Shown: piece after piece, positions 34,143 through 47,090 of the stretch | How positions within the stretch are numbered: the first letter of the stretch is position 1 | How the letters are laid out: every line of letters begins with the position of its first letter | From: Branchiostoma floridae | Lineage: Eukaryota > Chordata > Leptocardii > Amphioxiformes > Branchiostomatidae | Reading direction: 5' to 3' | Length of the DNA stretch: 64,000 nucleotides | NCBI RefSeq assembly: GCF_000003815.2 | Contig: NC_049981.1 | Location: 4,568,770-4,632,769 of the forward strand | Position numbers and translations under genes: made by a program | The notes under the pieces: generated by a model | What the model saw: only the letters and a program-made list of their open reading frames with translations | Database searches by the model: none | Told to the model about the DNA's origin: nothing

Positions 34143-34419
34143 CCTAAACCAGATGTGGGCGTGTTTCCCTAGGAAGCATGGATGTCCATGTAGGAAGATC
34201 ACAGTTTACAGACATGTTTGTATGATGCATTAATGTTGCAACTTCTCTCACTGAGCCTTGGTATTCAATGCTAAAGGGTAGACTTAGCTTACTATGCCAC
34301 CATGCAAAGAAATGGCAGGAAGATGTAATTTTTGTATTGTCCAAATACTACGTACGCTGCTAAGGTCACAACCCGCCATACGTGCAATTTGTGCTTCCTT
34401 TTTTTATGAGGCCACGTTT

Positions 34420-34800
34420 GCCACGTTTTTCTGCAAACGTTCAGGCTGTACAGGCAGTCGCGTCGCCTGAACTGGCACGTACGGGGGCCGAATTCGCAGC
34501 CCGATGGCACACAAAGATTTGCCTGCACGTAAAGTTCTACGGCGTTTCGTACGGCGTTTCGTTCCCTACGAGTTCGTACGGAGGCGGTACTTACCAGTTA
34601 CGGATCCCAAAAGATTGCTCACGTTTTGGCACGTAGACAGCACGTATTTGCACATACGGCGGGTTGTGCCCTTAGCTTTACTGAGGGCAGATCTCAGGGA
34701 TAGACGACTTGGACCATTGCGGTCACAAAGAAAACTGCGGGAGCTTAGGAAGCTCGCGATGAACAGGATAAAGTGGAGAGAGTTGAAGAAAGACTGATTG
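34420..34800. other. GC-rich block dense in CGTACG / CACGT
   Basis: Unlike the AT-rich surroundings, it carries many CACGT, GTACG and TACGGCGTTTCG motifs (the last twice in tandem). Overlapping frames of 84 and 97 codons are open, the latter Arg/Lys-rich, but match nothing I know. It may be an old transposon interior. Confidence 0.4.
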
Positions 34801-34956
34801 CATCTGCAGGGTGTCTAAACCACTGCAGCCGCAGAACACAGTAAATTACTACCCTGATATCATCTTTGTCGATCATGGGAGGTGTTAAAAGATCTCCTAC
34901 AGACACACTGCATAATGTTCACTTCAGGCGACAGGAGGTAACTATCCTTTCTTATA

Positions 34957-35997
34957 CCCCCTTTCCACTAGGACGGCGCTCTCACGGCGCTCTCTCTGCG
35001 ACCTCAAATATGGATGAGCGCGGTGAGAGCGCGGTGGGATCGCCAAGGTCGCCATGGGAGCGCGGAGAGCGCGCGGTGGGAGCGCCATGGTCGCCATGGT
35101 CGCCATCACCTCCGCGATTGTTTTGAACCTGCTCAAAACAGTCGCCGTGAGAGCGCCGTGGACGGCGATCTAACGATGAGCGCAGAGAGAGCGCCAAGGG
35201 AGCGCGCAGCGAGCGCCGTGAGCGCCAAGAGAGCGCACAGCGAGCGCGGTGAGCGCAATAGGACTCAACAGTGGTTTATGATACCAATTTAGCTAGGACG
35301 GCGCTATCACCGTGCTCTCTCTGCGCTCTCAACTGCAGTTTGAGAAGAAGTATATTTGAAACAGACAGAAACCCGGAGAAATGTTTGATATGTACCTATG
35401 ATTTACAATTAAACAAACTGAGAAGGAATAACCAGGGTTTAAAAAAAGGTTTATCATTTCTTTACTTATTCTTTTTTAAATTTCAACATGATGACATCAG
35501 TTTTCTTGTTCTTCATCTGTACATTTTTACTATTGAAGTCCTGTTTTCAATAAATCGAACAGTTTCAGTGTTGTATGATTTACACTAAAAGCATGATAAA
35601 ACAATTTATGGTAAACAAGCTACATGACAGATTTGAGAAAAAGGAACAAGACAAACGTGTATATTTCAGTCTGAGTGACTGTACAGTGACCAAAATGGGA
35701 TTTGTTTACAGCCTTGATTTTATTCTTTAAATGTTATGTAAGACGTAAAAGGATGACTTTAAAGATACCAAAATACACTATACACCAAAAGATTCGTTCT
35801 CTATCTCTGAAATTCGCTGAACAATCTTTCAAACTTTTGTTGACATTTGAGTATTTCGTCGCGGTGAGAGCGCGCTGGGGTCGCCGGAGCGATTCCACTA
35901 GGGCAGTGTTTCTGGCGTCGCGGCGCTCTCACGGCGCTCTGGCCAATTTTCCATCGCAGCGAGAGCGCCGTGAGAGCGCCGCCAAGTTGAAAGGGGG
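34957..35997. mobile_element. long relative of the CCCCCTTTCC/GAGCGC family, ~1.04 kb
   Basis: Same tips as the 240-bp copies (CCCCCTTTCCACTAGGACGG and, inverted, GCCAAGTTGAAAGGGGG). The interior near the left has expanded into GAGAGCGC / GGAGCGCC runs (34990-35260). A second GACGGCGCTATCACCGTGCT piece at 35294 and more GAGAGCGC at 35868-35985 suggest a nested or compound element. No transposase frame was found. Confidence 0.75.
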
Positions 35998-35999
35998 CC

Positions 36000-37105
36000 T
36001 TAGATCTTGTGGTCTGGGTTTCTCTGCAGCACGGGGGAACGATTCTGCTTTCACAATAAAACAGCAAGTTTCTGTTCCCAAAATTAAAACTACGAACGTA
36101 TGCATGAAAAATATCAAATGTTGAGTTGTATTTAAAAAATAAATATTACTTTACAATTGATATCGCTTGTCTCTGCGATATACACATTCTCTACTTGTTT
36201 TTAAAAAGAAAGGACGGCGCAAAACATGAAATTTTCTGCCTTCACAATCCCGAACCAATCATATCAACTCCATACATGAAACCACTTCATGTTGTTTTCA
36301 AGTTTTACATCTATTAAGGAAACGAATAACACTCAAATTTATCAACGGGACCAAATCCTTTACCTTTGTTAGAGAATTATTCCAGAATTCTATAGTAATA
36401 CCTAAAATAGGAATAAAAACGGGAATAACTTACTTTTTGTCTTTTTGCTGTGCACGGTGAAGGGGTACGTAAAACGATTTCTTCTCCCGGACCGGACCGC
36501 TCTGATGTAAAGCAGCTAGTCTATCACATTTATAGCAGTATGCATGCAAATTGTCTGCCTTTTAAGGAGATTTACGTCTCTACACCACGGGATATGGAGG
36601 GAACGCACTTCTTTGATTGGTTAATTAAAGTAAGGTGGAGTAGAATTCCGGGAAGAATCTATGAAAAGGTTACATCATTGTAAAGTAAATAGCGCTGACG
36701 CTTTTACAAGGAGAAGAAAGCAAACATCCGTAGGCACAAACTTCAGTCTGTATACACAACAATTAGACAGTATTTGCACCGTCAAAATTTAATTTGGGGC
36801 AAATGCTAAACTGTCTGTTCAGTCACGCAAGCAATAAATCTAGTGCCCACAAAATCCCCACTTAGGACATACCAACGCATATTATAGGATTCCAACACCC
36901 ACTTCTAGAATTCGACGTCGTGGAGCATGGTTCTCTGTAAAGTCACCCTCCTCGAGCTCCCGATTTCCTGCCAACTTCTGTTGGCTAGTGGTCGGCAGAC
37001 ATGTGTAACCGGGTCATTCATTGCTCGAGACAAGACCCCCATTTGCATTTCACTCCATTTCCGAAAGATATGTGTCCCTTTTTATCGTTGAGTTTTAATA
37101 TATGT
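36000..37105. other. non-coding DNA, nothing recognised
   Basis: AT-rich stretch between MITEs; no coding signal or repeat seen. Confidence 0.4.
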
Positions 37106-37108
37106 TTA

Positions 37109-37345
37109 GCCTGGAGTCCAGCCTTGTTCGCTTTGGTCAGCTCCCGAAGTTAGCCTCCTTCACCTCTGGTGGCCTTGGCGTAAGTTTGGGGTTGGGCGGG
37201 TGGTCGTCTGTTTTAGGGAAGATCGATTCGCAATTTTAACCGGGAAAGGAAAATATGCCGCAAAAGGAATCTATACCAGAGGGCTTGTACTCGCCCCAGC
37301 TGGTCGCCCGACAACTTACGACTTGGCTGGACTCCAGGCTATATA
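37109..37345. mobile_element. small MITE with TAGCCTGGAGTCCAGCC ends
   Basis: TAGCCTGGAGTCCAGCC at the left and GGCTGGACTCCAGGCTA at the right are perfect complements. The interior is non-coding. Flanking TA on both sides could be the target duplication. Confidence 0.75.
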
Positions 37346-37375
37346 TAAATGTGTTTTTCTTGGTTGGGTGGGGAT

Positions 37376-37585
37376 TCATACTCGTTAATCGGAATGCCAT
37401 AAATATCCTGCCATCGTATGTACAAAAAGGTGAGTGTTTGAACATCAGTCAATCAACACCACGTCAGTCTGTAAATGAACTTGTCACCAGCTGTCAGGCA
37501 TATTTGTACGGTGCAATATCACCATGATAACAGTGTTAACAGAAAGATGGAGTCAATATTGGCTTCCGTTGTTCTTAGAAAAAGA
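37376..37585. repeat. right arm of the 4.4-kb inverted repeat
   Basis: Partner of 33210-33411 in opposite orientation. The two arms enclose the MITEs at 33904, 34957 and 37109. Confidence 0.75.
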
Positions 37586-37599
37586 AGATAAAAAGATTC

Positions 37600-39705
37600 T
37601 TTGGCAATCATGAAAGAATAACTTTATTGCACGACAATTGCACATGGTAGTACAATATGACACAGACTTTTGCTCGTCACAAGAAATGATTATAATATAT
37701 TCGTTGGACAAACAGCCTTCCTAATTTTCATTCCACTGTAATCTGATGTACATGTCATTCATCGTCTCCAAAAAAGTACAAAAAAAGAAAACAATAGAGC
37801 TCCTAATTGCGCCTGTGTCATGGCGACCCCCCCCCTCAGCGATCACGCTAGTGTTTCCACCCCTCACCCCCTCACCCCCTCCAGTGATTTCTCCCCCCAC
37901 CTCGAAATCGGTAGCAATCTCGCCCCCTCTAAAAAAAAAACAGTGCTATCGCGAACGTATAAATCAACACCATCTACGGTACGGAATAAGTCAGGTATAT
38001 GTTTTCAATTTGTCACAGTATTTTCTTTCTTGTGCAGAAACATTTCCAAGGCACTAACAAAACACAAGTGAATACTAGTTTCTCATTATGAGCACTATCT
38101 ACGCACAACTTATTCCTAATAGGCTACAAAACACTTGTAAAGTTCCAGTATTTAGAAAAACACAGGTAAATAAACAATTTCCTAAATACTAAAAACAGTC
38201 ATAATGGAGGTGAAGGTACATATACCAGAATGTGCGTTATTATAATGGGTTCCTTGTTTGCATAATTGATACACGTACTTCATTCTGTTGTGGTAAACGG
38301 TAGAGACTTCGTGTTGGGAGATAAATTTTGCTTGAAGACAGGTTAATACAATGAAAGATATCTTTTGTCGAGACTCGAGTATATGCAACATGGGAATACA
38401 ACAGACCCAACCCTTCCAGTTCAAAATAAGTCCAGCTAAAAACTGGGCACAAAAAAAAGTTTGGAATATCCAATTTTTCCATTGTTTCTGTATAATTTTC
38501 CTATATTATGTATCGGTTGAAAGCCTGTGTCATTTTCTGTCCTATGGTATCAAACTTATATTGATTGCAAACTCATGAAACGAGCACCGGGCCTGCTTAC
38601 ATGAGTGAGTCACAAAGAAAAAGCGCCCCAATTCCCCTGCTTCTGTTCAACACTGCATCGTCCTGTTAGTATGGCGCGTTTTCTAGTGACTCAATCAATC
38701 ACTTTTTCACATCACGTTTAATATACAGAACATACAGGTTTGTTTAAGCACATTCAAGTTGAGTATATTTGCCGTTTTGGCAGTTGAATGGCCGAATCAA
38801 AGCGTGGAGGCGGCAAGGAGAACCGCACGTTGACACCGCAAGAGTAACTCTTATTGTTCGGTGGTTGAAGCAGCGTCATGGTGTGGGGCAGTACAACTAC
38901 CATATAAAAAAACAAGATAAATCAACATTGCAGGCAACCTCAGTGTGGTGAGATATAGGGACACCATCCTCCATCCAGTCGCAATATTCCACCTCTTCAA
39001 TATTAGACCAACTGCTATTCTGCAAAATTAAAACACCCGTCCACACAGTGCAAGGACCAATGTAGACTAACAACAGGATGCTCGATGGAATAGCCTTTCT
39101 ATGACTGATGGCTAGCACCTCGTGGTTCAAATTGTTTGCTTTTATTAATAAAAAGTAACAGTGGCGTTGATTGGCATGTCCTGTTTATTCAACTTGCCTT
39201 TATTCACAAGTCAATACCGACGAAACAAAGTGAACTGAATGCACTAGTATTTACAAAATTGCTGAAGGGATTGAGCCGATAAAAATTCCGACTAGTACTA
39301 TCTCCGAGACCCAACATCTCTTTTGAAAACAATTAACCACTTGTGTCATTAAAGGGTACATGTGCTAGCATTGTTTTGAACGATTAAGGTTCTTACAAAA
39401 TAAGCAATTTTGTCTCCAGTGTTATCGTACAAAATAAAATTTAATAAAAACGCTACATCGAGTGTTTAGTGGGGAGGGCGGAGTTGTATGGATTTTTCAC
39501 GAAGGTAACATGAACCGTCTAAAATTGCGGGGAGTTAGCTGTTTGGAGCTTTACGAGATCTCCATATAGAACTGTGTCAATTTCTTACAAATTCCTAAAT
39601 GAGCAGGTAGCTTTTTATATCTTCCTTTTTCTATTTCTAAAATAAATTTTAACTTACATATTGCTGAGCGGTGTTCACCTGCCGCGCTGCGTGCCTGCAA
39701 AGCTG
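37600..39705. other. non-coding DNA, nothing recognised
   Basis: C-rich tract at 37828-37930; otherwise AT-rich without coding signal. Confidence 0.4.
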
Positions 39706-39710
39706 GTGGT

Positions 39711-39936
39711 TAACGCTTGTTCACCTTTATCCGTCGGCTCACCTATATCCGTTGTTTGTAAAACCGGGGGATAATTAGATATTAAGTCAACGGACGGTGG
39801 TTTGAATTGTAATATTTTTAGAGTACAGTATTGCAGTTTGAAGCCACCGTCCATTAACTTGATATCCCCAAACGCCCTGTTTTTTTTTACAAACAACGGA
39901 TATAGGTACCCCGCGGATAAAGGTGAACTGGCGTTA
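39711..39936. mobile_element. palindromic MITE (TAACGC family), copy B
   Basis: TAACGCTTGTTCACCTTTAT at the left and GGATAAAGGTGAACTGGCGTTA at the right. Arms of about 100 bp include CTATATCCGTTGTTTGTAAA and its complement. Confidence 0.9.
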
Positions 39937-39939
39937 CGC

Positions 39940-41850
39940 CGAACGGCGGTTATACCGGCTATATGGATACGGATACAGATACAGAATAGTAGTTTTCCAT
40001 GTCGTATGCTGCTTTTAAGTTTTTTTTTTTAAATCTACGTTTACAATCGTCTACAGATAACTCATGAAAGAATTATTAGTTTGAATGTAAATTTTATATA
40101 GGCTTCTCCTTAACAATGTATAGTAACAGCCGTTGTCTATGTTGTCTGTATTCCAGATGTACATCACAGTATGAGTAGACGCTGTTGAATCAAATCATAG
40201 CGCGTGGTGGTGCTCTCTCAGCTCTCCACGGTACGTTTGTCCTCTACGAGAGGAGCTCCTTCGTGAAGTTCTAACGATCGCTTGAAGGTGACGAGAACCA
40301 AGTGTTTGTGTTGTAAGATAATGATTGTATGTAGAAATGACGCTAGAGTGGTAGCATTGACCTTAGTTCCAGAAGTGAAACTTGCTGGATAACTGTAGGA
40401 GTGGCAGCAATATGGAAGCCATGATTGTAGTGGCCAAATTGAAGAGTGATGTCTGTCTGCCACACTAGGGTTACGTTGAATAACACCCCTAGTGCACCTG
40501 TTGAACACAAAAATTACATGTCTCGTTAGCCGTGGTGCTATATTTTGTCACCTCAAGTCTTGTTACAACGTTCATTTTGTCTACTTTGAAAATTTGGCAG
40601 CTTTTTTTTACCCATCTTTTTTTCGCGCTATCTCATTTTTTTTCTGCTGAGAATGTCATCCATAGAACTTACTTTCTGTGGCTATATATAAACAATACCC
40701 ATCTATATCAATTCAGTCTACTTCGTAACATGTTGAAGTACAATGAATGGTGTTATAGAACACCAACATAAAAACGAAAAAAGCGATACAGAAAATGACA
40801 ACTTACAACGTTTCTTTGATTAAAAATATACCAGAAGGAGCAAGAAGGTAGCAGTGCAGTCACGCCCCCTTACGAAACGCCTTACACCACAGTGCTCACA
40901 GGACAAGTTTCTACGTCTAGGATGTCAACTTCGATTATACGTACATAGTATTATTTTAAGATTAATGCGTACATAACATTACCAAATGCATAAACGTTTG
41001 CAAACAAATTAATTGGTACTGGTGTCCATATGAAACAATTACACAATCATTTCATTTTTGGACTGTTACGTTTTTCTTTTCCAAAGCATAAGTGTTTGTC
41101 GTAAATGTTTTTTCAACTTGTCCATTTACAATGAAAGTTTACGATTGCGTTGCTATTTCTTATCTTGCCTGCGTTTCGACATCTAGTATCGATCTGCATT
41201 TTTGTTTTTACAAATGTATGTGTTTTCTTGATATAGGATTGTCAGTAATATAAATGTTGTCAGTAACTAAGTCACACATTATGAGATGCGATGTCTTCAA
41301 TCCAAAAGTTTATTGCCTTACTAGTACATTATACATGAGCAAAAGTAGGACACCAACCATGATATAAACCCACATTACGTGTAACATCCTTATTGTTTCC
41401 CTGATATATTACCCTACTGTATGTGCTTACCGGGTATCCCAATCTCGCAGTTGTTACCCTTTTTCAGTCGAATCAATCTTCCGATTTATTTTGTTACAAC
41501 ATGAATTGCCCCTAACGTGAGAGTTAAGTGAATCATAGCAGCCAGAAGTGCATTTTTTAAAAATTCAACAACTTCCTTCAAATACGGGAGTTATAGTGAT
41601 GAATGCGTGAATATTGTAACACAGAAGTTATTTGGATTCTCAATAATAAATGCCTCCAATCCCAAGCATTTTACATGTATAGGAAATCATATTACATGCA
41701 AGGAATTATTCTATATCTTTCAAAAAATGAGGACTCTACGTTATAACACGACAAGCATGGGCTTTATCAAGCAAGGGTAAGAGGTTTCTAAAAATTCAAA
41801 CGCACATATGAAATTCAATATCCAAGTCGAAGCCTGATTGGTGGATCCGT
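39940..41850. other. non-coding DNA; short block shared with 21742-21803
   Basis: 40295-40360 shares GTGTTGTA..TAATGATTGTA and TGTAGAARTGAC with the truncated MITE region at 21742. TTTATT at 41485-41490 is a minus-strand AATAAA about 370 bp past the stop at 41854. Confidence 0.4.
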
Positions 41851-41853
41851 CCT

Positions 41854-44800
41854 CTAACGAACAATTTGATTGGCCTGCTCCTGAGAGAACAGCTGTTCTC
41901 GCTCCTTGATGATTCTCGCGAGAGCGGCCGGGACGTCGGCTTTGCTGCGGATTTGAGGGATGTTGGCCTTCTTTTGGTCTGTGACAAAAACAACAGAAAG
42001 TTTGTATTCAACCTCTAATAACATTGACGTAATTAATACAGACATCACGATACATAAGCAGCAATGCAATACAAACATGATATCACATAAAACAATTATG
42101 ATTAAGTTGTTTTCGCGAGGTTACAAAGATTTTTGTATATCTCTATAGTGTTATCTAACCTGCTTCTAACATACGCACAATTTGGTTTTAAGTTTTTTTT
42201 ATGCAAAACATAAATAGATACAGGATTTTGCAATCAAAATACAATGTAAAAGTGTGTTACATTAAACAGTACATAATCGTATATTTTCATCAAGTTTCCA
42301 GGTCTCGGTTGATAGCAGATAAAAAATTGTTTCAAAATGTTTCAACATCTTGCAATACAGACGGGAGTAAATGTTCAATCGTATGTTTTTCTTTACAGTG
42401 CGTACACTGGTCAGTTTCTGCTAGATGTGCCTTTCTTATCCAGCGTTTGCCAATTAGACAAAAAAAGCCAGTACCTTAGAACGCTAGATTTCGTACATAC
42501 ATAAAAATGTTCACAAAAAATGTAGACATGACTGTACAGTGTTTTTTAGTTGCAGATAGAGCTGGGATCTAGCTATATTAGTGTAACAGATACAAATGGT
42601 AATACCGTAACATACGTATACCCTGTTTGCAATAACGGACTATAAACAAATGAAACGAAAACCATTTGTCAATGAAGTGAACAAGTTTGGCTACTCCACT
42701 TTTCATTCAATTTGACCTCGATTTAACTACTTTCGTAAGTCTTTTTCCGTAGTACAATATAATACAAAAAAACAAAAGCAATGGAAAAAAGATACGTTGG
42801 TATATGTTATTACTGTATACAAAAGATGTTGTTTATTGCTTTTCAACGGTTGATATTCTCACCTTTGTGCACTTCCTTCTCCAGCGACTTGAGCTCCCTC
42901 ATGGCCTCCTGAAGGTCCAGGTCGTCAGGGTCACCCAGCAGGGCACGCTTTATCTCCATCTCAGTCATATACAGCTGTCCGAGGGAAGAACGGCCTGGAG
43001 AAGAGGACGGAAAAAAAATGAGTAGCTGTCACTACGTTGGAAGGTTTTTTCCTTAAGTTTTATAGATTACGACCAGTAACTAACAGGCACACTGACCCCT
43101 ATCTCTGACATTTAAGGGTTTGAAGGGTGAATAGATAAAAAGGGTGAAAAAAAAAGAAAAGCCACTAGAAACACTATTAGGACCATTGCGATGTAGGGTC
43201 GCCTATCGTTTCCTCCTTACAATTCAGTCCCTCGCTGCGCCAAGCAAAATGAGAGTAGTAGGAGCACCTAATAACAACAACCTGGGAAGGGGTATAAGAA
43301 CAATATAAGTAGCTATCGCCATGTTGGGGGCGGGTAGAGCCAATATGGCGACTTGTAATATTCATGTCACGCTGTACTTCCATCCCAGTGATGAACAACT
43401 GAATTGAGGAGAAAGCCATGTATCAAATTGGCAAACAATTGCTGCAAAATTACGCTTGAAAGAGAGAAACGACGGAAATTAGGTCTAGCAGTCGACACGT
43501 GATATTTGGTGTGACAATTGTAACTCAGTAGGCTATAGGAGGTTAGTGGTGCGATACCCGCATCGCTGGTGCGAGACACATTCCTTACGCTCAGTTGCGT
43601 CGCGGTCGCTACTGTTACACGCAACACAAACAGAGAACACAGGTTATTCTCTTTCCAATATAAGAACAGGCAAAACAACAACAGAAACAGAGTTGGTAAA
43701 TCTCTCAGTATCAAGATTTGCTGTAATCATGTTACGGCATTATTGGGGTAGATGTTATGAGGGTCAATAATGCAACCACTGTCTTCATGAAGCAGCAGCG
43801 ACGCTTAGCGTCTGTGCGAGGAAATACCAGTATTACACTGAGGAATTAACAGGTGGTCATCCAAACGTTGGTAAGAGCTTTAGAGGTTAGTCTAAATAGA
43901 TAACAAATAATAGTAAAAAATATCATTGATCATCAACAAGGACGATTCAAATGACTATAGTTTATTGAAACCACATTGCGCTATCGGTAGTTTTAACAGT
44001 GTATCAATAGTTTGAATTGCAGTTATAGTTAAGATTGCATATGCACAATGGAGTTGTTTTATGTATAGAAAGATTGTAAGCTTATACATTTTCTTTTATT
44101 CTGAACTATCTAAAAATTGCTCTAACTTGTAGTGTAATACTCACTGATGCCCTCTGATCCAAGTTCTCGCTTGGAGTTCATCGTCTTCAAGTTCTTCACA
44201 ACATCGTCCACTTGCTGTAAAAGAAATCAATCAATACATTGGTCCATATAACTGTTGTATACACCTCTCATATACTTATTCATAACACATAGAGCTAGCT
44301 TGGAATAACATGTATTTCGTGTACAAACCACGCATTGTACTGCCGGTGTGGCTAAAATGTTACTATTATTTGGGCAAACGTTTATGCAATGTATTACACA
44401 ATACCACAAATGTGGCGTTCTTTAATAGCGATGTGAATGCCTTCGTTATCTACCATCTAGTCTAGGTATGAATGCATATAGCTATTATTGGACGTGTCCC
44501 CACTACATTCTACTATATGAGGAAGTGGGACTCGTGAGGCAAACAGCTCAAATACTCGGTGAACGTTCTTTCAATATACACGATATAAAGCTGAAATCTA
44601 ATTATTCTTTAAAATTCTAATTATCTAAATATTTTGAAAATGTGCACCAGATGTTGATAGTTTAGTAATGAATACATGGCATAGCTATATCATTTGCCTA
44701 CATGTACTTGAAATACAACCTGCAAAATTCTACGAGTTCCGGAAATGGTCCTCGGAATTCGTGAGGCAAGGCTAACAACCCACACGTCAGGCCCACCTCC

Positions 44801-46532
44801 CTTTGTGACGTCATCTTCAAAACAACACGAATGCCTGTTTATACACAAGCTCAGAAAATGCCAACACACGAATCGGTGTATTTCCTCTCCAGTTTTAACC
44901 ACGGGTTATGGTGCCTGAGCAATGAATCTGTTTGTTTGGGTGGGGGGATAGATACTGTGTATGTGTTCTTATTTTCGGCCTCTTTTCCCATACACTTTCT
45001 TGGGGCTTTACCCTCCCGCAAACCCCTGACCATTTTTTTCAGCCTGGATGTTTCAAGCATTTTGACTAATCTCATTTCACAGATCACGATTTATTTCTTA
45101 TTATCGATTCATGGATTCAATCCTAAGGTTCGGAATTTTTCGACATTTTGTTATGGTATTTGTGCAAAGTGTTTTGTAGACTGGGGTGACACTTGGCTTA
45201 TTTGACACGCTTGTTGAAAGCAATAAATTTTTCAGTAGTAGGTTGCTCTGCCATAAAATGGGGGCGTGATATTTACTAACTTAGGCCAACACTCAGCTGT
45301 CATAAAAGGACACATCACAAATTGTAGTCCGGAGCTTGTAAGTATGGGGAGGGGTGCTAATGTTGTCTATCTATTAACACTCTGATAAAATAATCTTAGT
45401 ATTTCAACAATTAGATTTTAGCTCGATATAACATACTACAACATATGAAATGTCTTCATGTAGTTTTCCCAAAAGCGGTATCATTCGGTCTTTTTTTACC
45501 TTACAAAATACCATAGCTTGAGTCTTGAATTCAACATAGACTGTAGCCGATTAAGTATGATATAAAAGGCAACCAGCTAGACAAGACGTAAAGAGATAGA
45601 ATAGTCGTGTTGTGTAAATTTTACATAAAATGTCTATTTTACGTTTCTACAAACAGCCCGGTCGGGCCCCGGTTGGTAATGCGACGGTAGCCTTTCAGTT
45701 ACCTCTCAGAGAGGGAACCTGATTTTCCAGTTTTGTAAGTTCCACGTCAAGACAATGTGTCCATCTTGGATAACAATAAACACACGGAAAACGGTTACTG
45801 CCACTATTTCTTCTATATTTTTTCTACGTTAGAACAAAGCTACTAATACAGGAGTTTCAAAGAACTATGAACTGTAAACCGATATTTACACACTGTTCTC
45901 GCATGAGCGCTACTGTCACGGTGGCTGGTCGCGTTTTATTGAAAGGCGGGTAGAAGACTGGAATTCTTACCTACTAGGTTCTTCCAACGTTCTCCTGGTT
46001 TTAGGACTTGTAAATACGGCATGAAATACATACCACAAAGATGATGTTCTAGTTTTGTCGTTCATAATTAATCAGATTTCGTATTTTGGGGTATATACTT
46101 AGTCGATCTCCACAAGGAACAGAAGGAAACTAGGTTTATATACATGTACGTATGGGCGAAGACTACTTCACCCAAGAAAATGGCAGTGTTCAACCATTCC
46201 ATATCATCCTAAACCGCCAGAAGTTAGTCGATTGTATACTATACGGTGTGGACACTTTGTAGAAGGTTAAAGAAATCGTAGTAACTTGAATTTGCAAGTC
46301 TATAGGGATCCTCGAAAGGAAGGAGACAAATACGTCGCTGTCATTCACACACATGTAAACAAAGACTACCTCGCCCACTGTAATCAAAGGAATTGACGAT
46401 GTTTTATCGTTCTATGAAATCACTTACCGCAAGTAGCTCTTCTCTGGTCTTCTTAGCACCGAAACTCCCCTTGATACAGCAGCAGAGGAGCACAGCTAGC
46501 AGACAGAGCACGCCAGCGGATCGGGGGGACAT
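41854..46532 (-). CDS. secreted helical protein, 4 exons, 143 aa (or N-terminal part of the LamG protein)
   Basis: Minus-strand exons 46532-46428, 44214-44145, 42994-42863 and 41978-41854 join in frame (phases 0, 1, 1) for 432 nt. The start MSPRSAGVLCLLAVLLCCC with KGSFGA after it is a clear signal peptide. The rest is helical and charged (REELLAQVDDVVKNLK, EMEIKRALLGDPDDLDLQEA, ALARIIKEREQLFSQEQAN), probably coiled coil or a helical bundle, and ends in IVR, TAG. All donors are good GTRAGT types. The reading-frame stop and a TTTATT 370 bp further suggest a complete small gene. Alternatively a weak GTTCGT donor four codons before the stop, phase 0, could join to the phase-0 LamG exon at 32572. 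No family is recognised. Confidence 0.75.
42295..42460 (-). mobile_element. LINE C-terminal zinc-knuckle remnant
   Basis: On the minus strand the frame reads KRWIRKAHLAETDQCTHCKE followed by HTIEHLL. C..C...IEHLL is the cysteine-rich end of many non-LTR reverse transcriptases. It lies in an intron of the secreted protein gene. Confidence 0.6.
42995..44144. other. intron, nothing recognised
   Basis: No repeat or coding signal seen. The next intron, 44215-46427, is equally featureless apart from a TGACGTCA at about 44806. Confidence 0.5.
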
Positions 46533-46912
46533 GTTGGCGACCGGTCCGGTGTGTGACAGGTAGGGAGAAGTGTGAACTCAGGTGTGTACTGGGTACACAT
46601 ACCAGAGCGCCCCGGGGAGGCCACTTCTGTGGTAGAATATCAGGGCTTACTCTCCAAGCAGAGGTTAGAGGTGTATGTGCACGAGGGGGCTGAAATTGTG
46701 TAAAATTGACCAAATTCTTTGTGTATTTTTCAGAATTCAATTTATTTCATTTATCTTATTTTGGTTTTCAATTATTCAACACCTAATTAAGTTTTCTTAT
46801 ATTATTAAGATAAGCCAAATTTAGCTTAAAACGCCCATATGTATTCATGATTGATAGATTGATATGAAAAATATTCTTAGAGACACATTGGTTCTAAAAC
46901 TAAAACTATTCG

Positions 46913-47090
46913 AAATGAGGCACATGATTGCTTCTGACCGGGTTTCGCGTCGTTAAGAGGCGACACCTGGTCGGGAGCAGTCCACGTGCTCTCATTAACC
47001 ACCTGTACATCCTCACCTGTGCATAGAACCTTTTATACGCCCTGCGCCTTTCATTCCCATATGTTGGCCGAGCTACGCCGGAGAGGTCGG
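46913..47090 (+). repeat. split direct repeat A1
   Basis: 178 bp starting AAATGAGGCACATGATTGCT and ending CGCCGGAGAGGTCGG, same as 54420-54597. Confidence 0.95.

Noticed and set aside
43367-43770. Overlapping frames of 60-115 codons on both strands in an intron
   Set aside because: They are open in several frames at once, with no domain; chance frames.
44831-45205. 124-codon frame on the + strand
   Set aside because: It lies in an intron of the minus-strand gene, lacks any motif and has no splice or promoter support.
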